From: Pontixanthobacter luteolus
GTDB taxonomy: Bacteria; Pseudomonadota; Alphaproteobacteria; Sphingomonadales; Sphingomonadaceae
Reading direction: 5' to 3'
NCBI RefSeq assembly: GCF_009828095.1
Contig: NZ_WTYP01000001.1
Coordinates: 310,001 to 374,000, forward strand
DNA length: 64,000 nt
Part shown: piece by piece, positions 27,804 to 36,244 of the stretch
How the letters are laid out: every line of letters begins with the position of its first letter
Numbering within the stretch: position 1 is the stretch's first letter
The notes under the pieces: model-generated
Database searches by the model: none
What the model was told of the DNA's origin: nothing
Seen by the model: the letters and a program-made list of their open reading frames with translations, nothing else
Position numbers and translations under genes: made by a program

Positions 27804-28032
27804 GTTAAATCCCGTAAAATTTTAAGCATAAATTCATTAAGCGCAGTATGTGTTCGAAATTAGGAGATATAGAAAAGTAAAATCAAAATAGTTCAAGATA
27901 CTCTTGTTTTATACTTGCTTTAGTACTTTTCAATATTTGAAGCCTAAACTTTTCTTAATTTGATGGTTGTGCGCTGCACAACGGGTATCTAGATGGTGCT
28001 GCATACAATTCAAGGCAATTGAAAGGAATAAT
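27804..28032. promoter_or_regulatory. AT-rich divergent control region of proC and proB
   Basis: About 150 of these bases (27804-27960) are very A+T-rich, in contrast to the flanking genes, with runs such as TAAAATTTTAAGCATAAA. It contains no plausible gene. It must hold promoters for both proC (minus) and proB (plus). A perfect 7-3-7 inverted repeat lies near its proB side. Confidence 0.6.
27966..27982. promoter_or_regulatory. 7-3-7 inverted repeat upstream of proB (candidate operator)
   Basis: GTTGTGC, three bases, GCACAAC: a perfect inverted repeat 51 bases before the proB GTG start, and at the edge of the AT-rich block. Arms of 7 with a 3-base centre are typical of dimeric repressor sites. 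The bound factor is unknown. Confidence 0.45.
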
Positions 28033-29178
28033 GTGTCTCGGAGAAAGCGTCTCGTCGTCAAAGTGGGCTCCAGCCTGCTGGCAAATTCGGATTTGCTTAC
28101 TCCCCGCTTCGGTTTCATGCAGCGCCTGCTTGAGGATATCGCGCGCTTGCGGGCCGATGGCTACGATGTGATCCTGTGTTCGTCGGGCGCGGTCGCGCTG
28201 GGGATGAACCTGGTCGGCGAAAAGCCGGAAACTGCCGGGTTGAGCGACAAGCAGGCCGCTGCAGCGTGCGGCATGCCGTTGCTGCTCAATGCCTACAAGC
28301 AGGTTGCCCATGAATACGGGTTCGAAATCGCGCAGATCCTGCTGACCCTGGGCGATTTCGAAGATCACCGCCGATTCCTGAATACCAAGAACACTGTGCA
28401 TCGTTTGCTCGAGTCCGGCATTATGCCGATCGTAAACGAGAACGACACCATCACCACCGAGGAAATCAAGGTTGGTGACAACGATCGTCTGGCTGCCAAG
28501 ATCGCGCAGATGGTCGAGGCGAAGGACTTCATCATCCTGACCGGCGTCGACGGCCTTTATGATCGTAATCCTTCAGAAGAAGGTGCCCAGCTGGTCGAGG
28601 AATTGCAGGACGTCAGCGAATATCTGGAAGCAACCACGGGCACCAGCACGCTCGGCACCGGGGGTATGCTGACCAAGCTTCAGGCGGCCAATATGGCGCA
28701 AAACGCCGGCTGCACGACCTATATCGCCAATGGTGAGGCGGATCGTCCGCTATCTTCGGTCCTGCGTAAGGAACGCGCCTGCACCAAATGCATCGCACAT
28801 AAAGAGCCGGCATCCGGCTGGAGCAACTGGCTGTCGGACCGGTTGCAAATGGCAGGCTCGCTTGTGCTGAAGGACGAGGCTGCGGCAAGGCTGGATGACG
28901 GTGTCGCGATCAAGCGGGACGATATCGTGTCGATGGATGGCGATTTCACCCGGGGTGATGTCTTGCATATCTATGACGGGGAAGGGATCGAGCGGGCGAG
29001 GGGGCTGACCGATTTCACCTCTGAAGAGACGCGGATCCTGGTCAACAACCTCGATATCCCGGCGGAAACGCTGCTTGGCTACAAGAGCCGGGCCGAAATC
29101 ATCCGGCCCAACAATATCGTGGTTCTGGAAACACGCCACCTGCTGTGGGATGCGCCGTCGGGCGTAAGCGCGGACTAG
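28033..29178 (+). CDS. proB: Glutamate 5-kinase
   Basis: The protein of about 381 residues is ProB: VVKVGSSLLAN (ATP-binding amino acid kinase start), CSSGAVALGM, NENDTITTEEIKVGDND (glutamate site) and a C-terminal PUA domain (SLVLKDEAAARLDDG to SRAEIIRP). It phosphorylates glutamate, and the enzyme is usually feedback-inhibited by proline. GTG at 28033 is taken as the start because AAAGGAA lies 5-11 bases upstream; an overlapping out-of-frame ATG at 28031 is not used. Confidence 0.96.
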   Translation: MSRRKRLVVKVGSSLLANSDLLTPRFGFMQRLLEDIARLRADGYDVILCSSGAVALGMNLVGEKPETAGLSDKQAAAACGMPLLLNAYKQVAHEYGFEIAQILLTLGDFEDHRRFLNTKNTVHRLLESGIMPIVNENDTITTEEIKVGDNDRLAAKIAQMVEAKDFIILTGVDGLYDRNPSEEGAQLVEELQDVSEYLEATTGTSTLGTGGMLTKLQAANMAQNAGCTTYIANGEADRPLSSVLRKERACTKCIAHKEPASGWSNWLSDRLQMAGSLVLKDEAAARLDDGVAIKRDDIVSMDGDFTRGDVLHIYDGEGIERARGLTDFTSEETRILVNNLDIPAETLLGYKSRAEIIRPNNIVVLETRHLLWDAPSGVSAD

Positions 29179-29249
29179 GACGACAAGGTTGGAGCAATTG
29201 CCCTTCCGGTGCGTTGATCAGCCAGACTCGCAATCGGAAGGAAATTTGC

Positions 29250-30032
29250 ATGACAACCCTCTCTCGTTTCAACGGCAAGACCGCGATCATAACCGGATCG
29301 TCGCACGGTATCGGCGAGGGCATAGCCCGCCGCTTCGCAGCCGAAGGCGCCAATGTTGTGCTGAATTCGCGCAGCCGCGAAGATTGCGAGAAAGTTGCAG
29401 CTGATCTGGACCCTAGCCGCACGCTGATCGTGGCGGGTGACGTTTCCAAACCGGAATTCGCCAAGGAACTGATCAGCAAGACGGCCGAAAAATTCGGCGG
29501 CGTCGATGTTCTGGTCAACAATGCCGGCGTGGCCGTATCCGGGATGCTGGAGAAAGCCGATGACAGCGACATCGACAAGGTGATCGACATCAACGTCAAA
29601 GGCGTTCTCTACCTGAGCCGAGCAGCAATCCCCGAACTGAAGAAAACCGGCGGCTCGATCGTCAATATCTCCAGCGTTTCCGGCATTGGCGGCGACTGGA
29701 CGCTGCCGATCTACAACGCGTCGAAAGGCGCCGTTACCAACCTGACCCGCAGCCTCGCCCTGCAACTGGGCGGCAAGGGGGTGCGCGTTAACGCCGTGCT
29801 GCCTTCGGTCACCCGTTCCGATATGACCGGCGGCATCACCGAGAACGAAGAATTGATGAAAGCGTTCATGAACCGCCTGCCGCTGGGCCGCATTGCAGAG
29901 CCCGAAGACATCGCTGGCCCGGTCCTGTTTCTGGCCAGCGACGATGCGAAATTTGTCACCGGCGTAAACCTGCCCGTAGACGGCGGGGTGAGCGCATCGA
30001 ACGGTCAGCCCAATTTCATGGCCCACGGCTAA
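29250..30032 (+). CDS. SDR family oxidoreductase
   Basis: The protein of about 260 residues is a classical short-chain dehydrogenase: TGSSHGIGEG cofactor motif, VLVNNAGVA, the active-site SSVSGIGGDW and YNASK pair, and a C-terminal VTGVNLPVDGG. It is a likely NAD(P)-dependent 3-oxoacyl or sugar/alcohol dehydrogenase; substrate not assignable. AAGGAA before the ATG supports the start. A strong terminator follows. Confidence 0.93.
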   Translation: MTTLSRFNGKTAIITGSSHGIGEGIARRFAAEGANVVLNSRSREDCEKVAADLDPSRTLIVAGDVSKPEFAKELISKTAEKFGGVDVLVNNAGVAVSGMLEKADDSDIDKVIDINVKGVLYLSRAAIPELKKTGGSIVNISSVSGIGGDWTLPIYNASKGAVTNLTRSLALQLGGKGVRVNAVLPSVTRSDMTGGITENEELMKAFMNRLPLGRIAEPEDIAGPVLFLASDDAKFVTGVNLPVDGGVSASNGQPNFMAHG

Positions 30033-30050
30033 TGTTCTGACCAAATGAAA

Positions 30051-30085
30051 AAGGCCCCCGGAGCGGTAAACTCCGGGGGCCTTTT
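30051..30085. terminator. Bidirectional intrinsic terminator between SDR and typA
   Basis: Arms AAGGCCCCCGGAG (30051-30063) and CTCCGGGGGCCTT (30071-30083) form a 13-base-pair perfect stem with a seven-base loop, followed by TT and preceded by AAA. It lies between the convergent SDR and typA genes and can end transcription on both strands. Confidence 0.9.
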
Positions 30086-30108
30086 CGTGTCCAGATGATC
30101 GGTCTGAC

Positions 30109-31947
30109 TTACGCCGATTCCATCTTCCGCTTGAACTTCTTGCGCTCGTGCGGGCACAGCAGCGCCTTGCGCAGGCGAATGCTTTCAGGCGTCACTTCGA
30201 CCATTTCATCGTCGTCGATATACGCAATCGCCTGTTCCAGGCTCATCTTGCGCGGCGTGGTGAGGCGAATTGCATCATCCTTGCCGGTCGAGCGGAAGTT
30301 GGTCAGCTGCTTCGATTTCATCGGGTTCACTTCGAGATCGTCAGGCTTGGCGTTTTCGCCGATGATCATGCCTTCGTAGATCTTTGCCTGAGCGCCGATG
30401 AACAGCTCGCCGCGTTCTTCCAGCGCGTTGAGCGCATAGCCAACAGCTTCGCCTGGAACCATCGAGATCAGCACGCCGTTCTGGCGGCCTTCGATCGGAC
30501 CCTTGTAGGCGTCGTACTTCTCGAACAACCGGTTCATAATACCTGTGCCGCGCGTGTCGGACAGGAATTCACCGTGATAACCGATAAGCCCGCGTGACGG
30601 GGCGGAGAAGGTGATGCGGGTCTTGCCCATGCCCGAAGGTCGCATTTCGACCAGCTCGGCTTTGCGGCGCTGCATTTTTTCAACGACGGTTCCGGAGTGC
30701 TCATCGTCCACGTCGATCACGACCTGTTCGTATGGTTCCATACGCTTGCCGTTTTCTTCGCGGAACAGAACTTTCGGACGGCTGATGCCGAGCTCGAAGC
30801 CTTCGCGGCGCATCGTTTCGATAAGAACGCCGAGCTGCAATTCGCCGCGACCAGCAACTTCGAAGCTGTCCTTGTCGTCGCTTTCGGTGATGCGGATTGC
30901 GACATTGCTTTCTGCTTCACGGTTCAGGCGGTCACGGATCATGCGGCTGGTAACCTTGCTGCCTTCGCGGCCGGCCAGCGGACTGTCGTTGACGGAGAAG
31001 CGCATCGCCAGTGTCGGCGGATCGATCGGCTGCGCTTCGATCGGGGTGGAAACCGACGGGTCGCAGATGGTGTTCGAAACGGTCGCTTTTTCCAGACCGG
31101 CCAAAGCAATAATGTCACCGGCCTTGGCGCTATCTACCGGGACACGCTCGAGGCCGTTGAAGGCGAGCAGCTTGGTAGCGCGGCCGACTTCCACAACCTT
31201 GCCGTCGCCATCGATGGCGTGGATTGGATCGTTCACGTTGACGGTGCCCGACTGGATGCGGCCAGTCAGAACACGGCCCATGAAGTTGTCACGGTCAAGC
31301 AGGGTTGCGAGGAAGGTGAACTTTCCGGTTTCGTCTAGACCCGGTGCGGGAACGTGCTCGACAATCTTCTTGAACAGCGGGTCCAGCGTGCCGTCGCGGG
31401 CATCGGGATCTTCGCTGGCATAGCCGTCGCGGCCCGATGCGTAGAGAACCGGGAAGTCCAGCTGTTCATCGTTTGCGTCGAGCGACACGAACAGGTCGAA
31501 CACTTCGTCCAGCACTTCGACTGCGCGCTGGTCAGGACGGTCGATCTTGTTGACGACGACGATCGGCTTCAGGCCGAGTGCCAGAGCCTTGCCGGTCACG
31601 AATTTGGTTTGCGGCATGGCGCCTTCGGCACTGTCGACCAGCAGGATCACGCCGTCCACCATGCTCAGGATACGCTCCACCTCTGCGCCGAAGTCGGCGT
31701 GGCCAGGTGTGTCGACGATGTTGATGCGGCGGGTTTCGTCACCCTCACCATATTCGACCGAAGTACACTTCGCGAGAATCGTGATTCCGCGTTCTTTCTC
31801 CAGATCGTTGGAGTCCATCGCGCGTTCTTCCACGCGCTGGTTGTCGCGGAAAGTGCCGGATTGGCGGAATAGCTGGTCGACTAGGGTGGTCTTGCCGTGG
31901 TCGACGTGGGCGATAATCGCCACGTTGCGCTGGTTAGCGGACATCAT
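30109..31947 (-). CDS. typA: Translational GTPase TypA/BipA
   Basis: The 612-residue protein has the GTPase motifs [11 protein letters not shown] (G1), DTPGHADFG (G3), [11 protein letters not shown] (G4), EF-G-like domains and the unique C-terminal domain ([34 protein letters not shown]). It binds the ribosome and is involved in 50S assembly and stress adaptation. Two adjacent ATG codons (31947 and 31944) are possible starts. Confidence 0.97.
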   Translation of the reverse strand: MMSANQRNVAIIAHVDHGKTTLVDQLFRQSGTFRDNQRVEERAMDSNDLEKERGITILAKCTSVEYGEGDETRRINIVDTPGHADFGAEVERILSMVDGVILLVDSAEGAMPQTKFVTGKALALGLKPIVVVNKIDRPDQRAVEVLDEVFDLFVSLDANDEQLDFPVLYASGRDGYASEDPDARDGTLDPLFKKIVEHVPAPGLDETGKFTFLATLLDRDNFMGRVLTGRIQSGTVNVNDPIHAIDGDGKVVEVGRATKLLAFNGLERVPVDSAKAGDIIALAGLEKATVSNTICDPSVSTPIEAQPIDPPTLAMRFSVNDSPLAGREGSKVTSRMIRDRLNREAESNVAIRITESDDKDSFEVAGRGELQLGVLIETMRREGFELGISRPKVLFREENGKRMEPYEQVVIDVDDEHSGTVVEKMQRRKAELVEMRPSGMGKTRITFSAPSRGLIGYHGEFLSDTRGTGIMNRLFEKYDAYKGPIEGRQNGVLISMVPGEAVGYALNALEERGELFIGAQAKIYEGMIIGENAKPDDLEVNPMKSKQLTNFRSTGKDDAIRLTTPRKMSLEQAIAYIDDDEMVEVTPESIRLRKALLCPHERKKFKRKMESA

Positions 31948-32048
31948 TTGTGCTTTCAGTTTGGGGTGCGTGCCATTGTGCAGCGCAATATCGCGCGCGC
32001 CCTAGCCGAGGGCTGACCCTACGGCAAGCTTTGCGCGCAAAAAAGGAC

Positions 32049-32066
32049 TGTGGCCAAGTCGCCACA
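32049..32066. promoter_or_regulatory. Inverted repeat in typA/TonB receptor control region
   Basis: TGTGGC, six bases, GCCACA form a perfect 6-base inverted repeat 120 bases before the receptor start, in the divergent gap between typA and the receptor. Possible operator. No expected length or known consensus is recognised. Confidence 0.3.
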
Positions 32067-32109
32067 AATGCCGGAAACCCCTGCAAAACCGTGCAATTTG
32101 CTTGAGCAA

Positions 32110-32124
32110 GGTATGGTGCATACC
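32110..32124. promoter_or_regulatory. 6-3-6 inverted repeat upstream of the TonB-dependent receptor
   Basis: GGTATG, GTG, CATACC: a perfect 15-base inverted repeat 63 bases before the receptor start. The symmetry and short spacer are typical of a dimeric regulator. The 240-base gap 31948-32187 has no gene. Confidence 0.5.
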
Positions 32125-32187
32125 TATGCGTCATACCCAGAAGCGGGCCCCTTACAACGATCCCGCACTACAGAGGATGGAGACTCC

Positions 32188-34785
32188 ATGAAGTTTGACT
32201 CATTCAAAGGCAGCGCGGTTCAGCGCGCTGCACTTTACGCAGGTGTGGCTGCAATCGGTCTGGCAATTCCGACCGGCGCGATGGCACAGGATGCTGACGA
32301 AGCTGTCCTGGAAGACGAAGATGAAGCCCAGCCAGATGAAATTGGCGGTCCGAACAGCAACATCATCGTCGTTACCGCATCCAAGCGTGAAACCACGCTG
32401 CAGGAAACGCCGATTTCGGTTTCGGTCACCTCGGGCGAAACGCTTGAGCAGGCCCAGATCCGCGATCTCAGCGATCTGACCACGGTTGCACCGTCGCTGC
32501 GTTCCAGCCAGCTGCAAAGTTCGGCCAACACTACCTTCATCATTCGCGGCTTCGGCAACGGCGCCAACAATGCCGGTATCGAACCATCGGTCGGTGTCTT
32601 CATCGACGGTATCTACCGTTCACGTTCCGCCGCGCAGATCGGCGACCTTGCCAACGTCCAGCGCATCGAAGTTCTTCGTGGACCGCAGTCGACGCTGTTC
32701 GGCAAGAACGCATCGGCAGGCGTAATCTCGGTTGTGACCCGCGAACCGCAGTTCGAATTCGGTGGTTCGGTTGCAGCGACCTATGGCAATTTCAACCAGA
32801 TGGAATTGAAGGGTGACGTTACCGGCCCGATTACCGACAGCGTCGCTTTCTCGATCGACGGGCTTTATAATAAGCGTGACGGCTATGTCGAAGTTCCGAA
32901 CCTGGGCATTGACATCAACAACCGCGACCGCTGGAGCCTTCGTGGCCAGCTGCTGGTAGAGCCTTCCTCGGACTTCAAAATCCGTGCGATCGGTGATTTC
33001 AGCCGCATCGACGAAGAGTGCTGCTTCGCCGGTAACGTTGTCGCTGGCCCTTCGGTGCCTGCGCTGTTCGCATTGGGCGGCCAGATCGATCCGGAAAACC
33101 TGTTCAACGATACCAGCTTTTTGAACATCGCCCCGTCGAACAAGATCGACAGCTACGGCGGTTCGGTCCAGATGGATTATCAAGCAGGCCCGCTCGCGCT
33201 GACTTCGATCAGCGCGTACCGCAAGCTTGAAGCGTTCAACCAGCAGGACGTCGATTTCTCCAGCGCAGATATCGTCAACGAAATCCGCGATCAGGAAATC
33301 GACACGTTCAGCCAGGAACTCCGTATTGCTTCGGACTTCGACGGCCCGCTCAACTTCCTCCTTGGCGCTTACTACTTCAAGGAAGACGTCGAACAGACCA
33401 GCCAGCTGATTACCGGTGACGATTCGCGTGCATTCTTCTCGCTGCTCGCAGGCAATCCGGCTGTTTTCAACGGTGTCGAGCTCGCACTCGGACTGCCGCA
33501 GAACAGCATTTTCAGCCCGGGTCTGCTGACGGACGAAGCGTTCACGCTGGATAACGAAGCAATCTCGATCTTCGGAACTGTCGATTTCGAAGTCACGGAC
33601 CGGCTCACGCTGACCGCCGGCTTCAACTACACCGACGACAAGAAGGACTTCACTGCCAACCTGACCGCGTTCGACGAACTCGGCCAAATCAATCTGGTGG
33701 ATGCCTTCATCGTTCAGGCAACCGGCGGAACCGTGACCACTCCGGCACAGTTCCAGGCACTGCCGGCAGCGAACCAGGCGTTCCTGCTGGGACTGGCGAC
33801 CGATCCCAACGTCAACCCATTGCTGCCGCTGGCGGCATTCCAGTTCCAGCCGCCTTTCTTGGCGATCCCGAACGCAGTTGAAGACGGTAAGACCCGTGAC
33901 GATGATTTCTCCTACACCCTGCGCGCTGCGTATGACGTGTCGGATCAGATCAACGTGTATTTCACCTATGCAACGGGCTTCAAGGCTTCGTCGGTCAACC
34001 TGTCGCGCGACTCGCGTCCGCTTCCGACCGACTTTGTACCGGGCCCGGGCCTGAGTGCATTTGCTGCGCCGCCATCGCCAATCACCGATGCCGGCATCGC
34101 GGTTCCGAACCTGAACACCGGCACCCGCTTTGCAGGTCCGGAAGACGCGGAAGTGTATGAAATCGGCTTGAAGGCACAGTTCCCTCGCTTCGGTTTCAAC
34201 CTTGCGCTGTTCGACCAGACGCTGGAAGGCTTCCAGTCGAACATCTTCACCGGCACCGGTTTCGCGCTGGCAAATGCTGGTGAGCAGTCGACCAAGGGCT
34301 TCGAATTCGACGCCACGATCAACCCGGTCGATCCGCTGGTTCTGACTTTCGCCATGACTTACCTGGATTCGGTGTTCGATTCGTTCCCGAATTCGGCGGT
34401 TGGTGATCTGACAGGCCAGACACCGGGCGGTACGCCGGAAATTACCCTCGCTACCTCGGCGACTTACACGCACGAGTTTGGCTACAGCGGCAATTTCCTG
34501 ATCGCCCGTGTCGATTACAACCACGAAAGCAACGTCAACATCACCAACGGCCTTCCGGCATTTGGTCCGACGGCGGAGACACTGTTCCGCCGCGAAGTGA
34601 ACCTGGTGAACGGTTCGCTGACGCTGCGCCTGAACAACGGTATCGAAGTGAGCGCATGGGGCCGTAACATCCTCAACGAACGCTTCATTACCCAGGTGTT
34701 CGATGGTGTTGCCCAGGCCGGTACTGTTTCGGGCTATCCGAACCAGCCGCGCACATACGGCGGTACGGTTCGCTTCAAGTTCTAA
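32188..34785 (+). CDS. TonB-dependent receptor
   Basis: The protein of about 865 residues has a signal peptide (ending AMAQDA), a TonB-box-like IIVVTASKRE, a plug domain (LQETPISVSV, FIIRGFGNG, EVLRGPQSTLFGKNASAGVIS) and a long 22-strand-type beta barrel ending in the aromatic GGTVRFKF. It imports a ligand through the outer membrane with TonB energy. The closest pattern is the sphingomonad receptors for carbohydrates or siderophores, but the substrate cannot be read. An inverted repeat and a terminator flank it. SD-like GGATGGAGA precedes the ATG. Confidence 0.95.
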   Translation: MKFDSFKGSAVQRAALYAGVAAIGLAIPTGAMAQDADEAVLEDEDEAQPDEIGGPNSNIIVVTASKRETTLQETPISVSVTSGETLEQAQIRDLSDLTTVAPSLRSSQLQSSANTTFIIRGFGNGANNAGIEPSVGVFIDGIYRSRSAAQIGDLANVQRIEVLRGPQSTLFGKNASAGVISVVTREPQFEFGGSVAATYGNFNQMELKGDVTGPITDSVAFSIDGLYNKRDGYVEVPNLGIDINNRDRWSLRGQLLVEPSSDFKIRAIGDFSRIDEECCFAGNVVAGPSVPALFALGGQIDPENLFNDTSFLNIAPSNKIDSYGGSVQMDYQAGPLALTSISAYRKLEAFNQQDVDFSSADIVNEIRDQEIDTFSQELRIASDFDGPLNFLLGAYYFKEDVEQTSQLITGDDSRAFFSLLAGNPAVFNGVELALGLPQNSIFSPGLLTDEAFTLDNEAISIFGTVDFEVTDRLTLTAGFNYTDDKKDFTANLTAFDELGQINLVDAFIVQATGGTVTTPAQFQALPAANQAFLLGLATDPNVNPLLPLAAFQFQPPFLAIPNAVEDGKTRDDDFSYTLRAAYDVSDQINVYFTYATGFKASSVNLSRDSRPLPTDFVPGPGLSAFAAPPSPITDAGIAVPNLNTGTRFAGPEDAEVYEIGLKAQFPRFGFNLALFDQTLEGFQSNIFTGTGFALANAGEQSTKGFEFDATINPVDPLVLTFAMTYLDSVFDSFPNSAVGDLTGQTPGGTPEITLATSATYTHEFGYSGNFLIARVDYNHESNVNITNGLPAFGPTAETLFRREVNLVNGSLTLRLNNGIEVSAWGRNILNERFITQVFDGVAQAGTVSGYPNQPRTYGGTVRFKF

Positions 34786-34808
34786 ACGAACCCGACTGAA
34801 TAAATTGA

Positions 34809-34836
34809 GGGGCTGCCTGCGGGCGGCCCCTTTTTT
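34809..34836 (+). terminator. Intrinsic terminator after the TonB-dependent receptor
   Basis: GGGGCTGCC and GGCGGCCCC pair (one G-T wobble) with a TGCG loop and are followed by six T residues. It is located 23 bases after the receptor stop. Confidence 0.88.
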
Positions 34837-34901
34837 ATTGAAATACATGAAATTCTGTGGTGCCTTTCTGACCGGGACTATTTGGAAAGAGGGGGTTTCC
34901 C

Positions 34902-35291
34902 ATGGAATGGATGTTGATGCCGCTAAAGCGGTATGCCGATTTCTCAGGCCGTTCGCGGCGCAAGGAATACTGGATGTTCGTTTTGTTCATGATCATCGCT
35001 GCGGTGATTTTGAGCGTAATCGAAGGTGTGCTGGGAATGTCAGGCATGGTTGGCGGGGTATACGGACCGCTAACGACGCTGTTCATTATCGCGATCATCA
35101 TACCCAGCCTTGCCGTTCAGGTCCGGCGCTTCCACGATCAGGGTAAATCGGGCTGGATGGTTCTGCTCGGTTTCATTCCGCTGATCGGCGGTATCATCGT
35201 GCTGGTCTTCATGTGTCTCGAAGGCGACCGGGGCGACAATGAATATGGCCCCGATCCCAAGGGCGGGGCGAACACCGAGGTGTTCGAATAA
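34902..35291 (+). CDS. DUF805 membrane protein, copy 1
   Basis: The 129-residue protein has the DUF805 start MEWMLMPLKRYADFSGRSRRKEYW, about four hydrophobic segments, the conserved VRRFHDQGKSGW and C-terminal GDNEYGPDP. Inner-membrane protein of unknown function. It begins a tandem array of three related genes, 57 bases before the next copy. Confidence 0.92.
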   Translation: MEWMLMPLKRYADFSGRSRRKEYWMFVLFMIIAAVILSVIEGVLGMSGMVGGVYGPLTTLFIIAIIIPSLAVQVRRFHDQGKSGWMVLLGFIPLIGGIIVLVFMCLEGDRGDNEYGPDPKGGANTEVFE

Positions 35292-35348
35292 TCAATTGAA
35301 TGGCGGGCCGGTAAAGGTCCGCCATTTTACTTCAGGGGTCGCAATTTG

Positions 35349-35786
35349 ATGGAATGGATGCTGATGCCGCTGCGGCGGTATGCTGATTTTTCGGGCCGTT
35401 CTCGGCGCAAGGAATACTGGATGTATTTCCTGTTGTATTATCTTGTTTTCATCATCCTGTTCGTGCTGCTGTTTGCTGGAATCCCTTGGCCTGAATTTGA
35501 TGACGCGGGCGTTGTAGTGAACGAAGCGGCGACGCCGGGCCCGCTGGTCTGGATTGCTGGCGGGCTGATGATGATTTTCGCGTTCGGCACGATTGTTCCT
35601 TCGATCGCCGTCACCGTGCGCCGGTTCCACGATCAGGACATGACCGGCTGGCTCTATCTGCTCAGCTTCATACCGTATATCGGATGGCTGATCGTCTTCG
35701 TGTTCATGTGTATCGATGGCACGCGCGGCCCGAACCAGTACGGGGATGATCCGAAAGACCCCGGCACAGCAGCTGTTTTCGAATAG
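35349..35786 (+). CDS. DUF805 membrane protein, copy 2
   Basis: The protein of about 145 residues starts MEWMLMPLRRYADFSGRSRRKEYW, nearly identical to copy 1 in the N-terminal 24 residues but with a longer, more divergent first loop (residues about 45-65). It keeps VRRFHDQDMTGW and PNQYGDDPKDPG. The ATG at 35349 is preferred over a TTG one codon earlier. Its stop TAG overlaps the GTG of the third copy (TAGTG). Confidence 0.92.
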   Translation: MEWMLMPLRRYADFSGRSRRKEYWMYFLLYYLVFIILFVLLFAGIPWPEFDDAGVVVNEAATPGPLVWIAGGLMMIFAFGTIVPSIAVTVRRFHDQDMTGWLYLLSFIPYIGWLIVFVFMCIDGTRGPNQYGDDPKDPGTAAVFE

Positions 35787-36244
35787 TGGCAGATTCCCGC
35801 GCAGACATTCCTGAAACAGGGAATGTATTGGCCTGGATGGTTCTGCCTTACCGCCGTTATGCGCAGTTCGGTGGCCGGTCGGGCCGCCGGGAATTCTGGT
35901 GATACAGCCTGCTGCTGTTCCTCAGCTATCTTGCCGCGTCAGGCATTCTTATCGCCTATGTCGCAATCGACGCTGAGGATGCGACAGTCGGTAACGCCGC
36001 GATCAGCACATTCGGCGGGGTCTTTCTGCTGAACTTCATTCCCGGTCTCGCTCTCACTTCCCGCAGGCTTCATGACATTGGCTTGCCCGGCTGGCTCGTC
36101 ATTGCAGCGATATTTGCGGTGCTGTTTCTCAGCATCATCGGCTGGATCGGCTACATGATCGTGATGAGCCTGCCTCCCAAGAACGGAGAGAACCAATATG
36201 GCCCGCCGGTTTACGACGAAGATATCGCGGACGTTTTTTCCTAG
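35786..36244 (+). pseudogene. Third DUF805 gene, interrupted by an in-frame TGA
   Basis: Translation from GTG 35786, overlapping the previous TAG, gives a leader then YRRYAQFGGRSGRREFW, which is the DUF805 start, but codon 39 (35900-35902) is TGA. After it the frame continues as YSLLLFLSYLAASG, SRRLHDIGLPGW (the family motif) and ENQYGPPVYDED to a TAG at 36242. Related proteins often have WW at this place, so TGG to TGA is a single change. It is therefore a recent nonsense mutation, a sequencing error, or an unusual readthrough. The 3' end overlaps the convergent permease gene by four bases. No other frame is coding. Confidence 0.85.

Noticed and set aside
32620-34848. Minus-strand frame of about 740 codons antisense to the TonB-dependent receptor
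   Set aside because: The plus-strand receptor has clear plug and barrel features; the antisense frame has none and is a codon-bias shadow.
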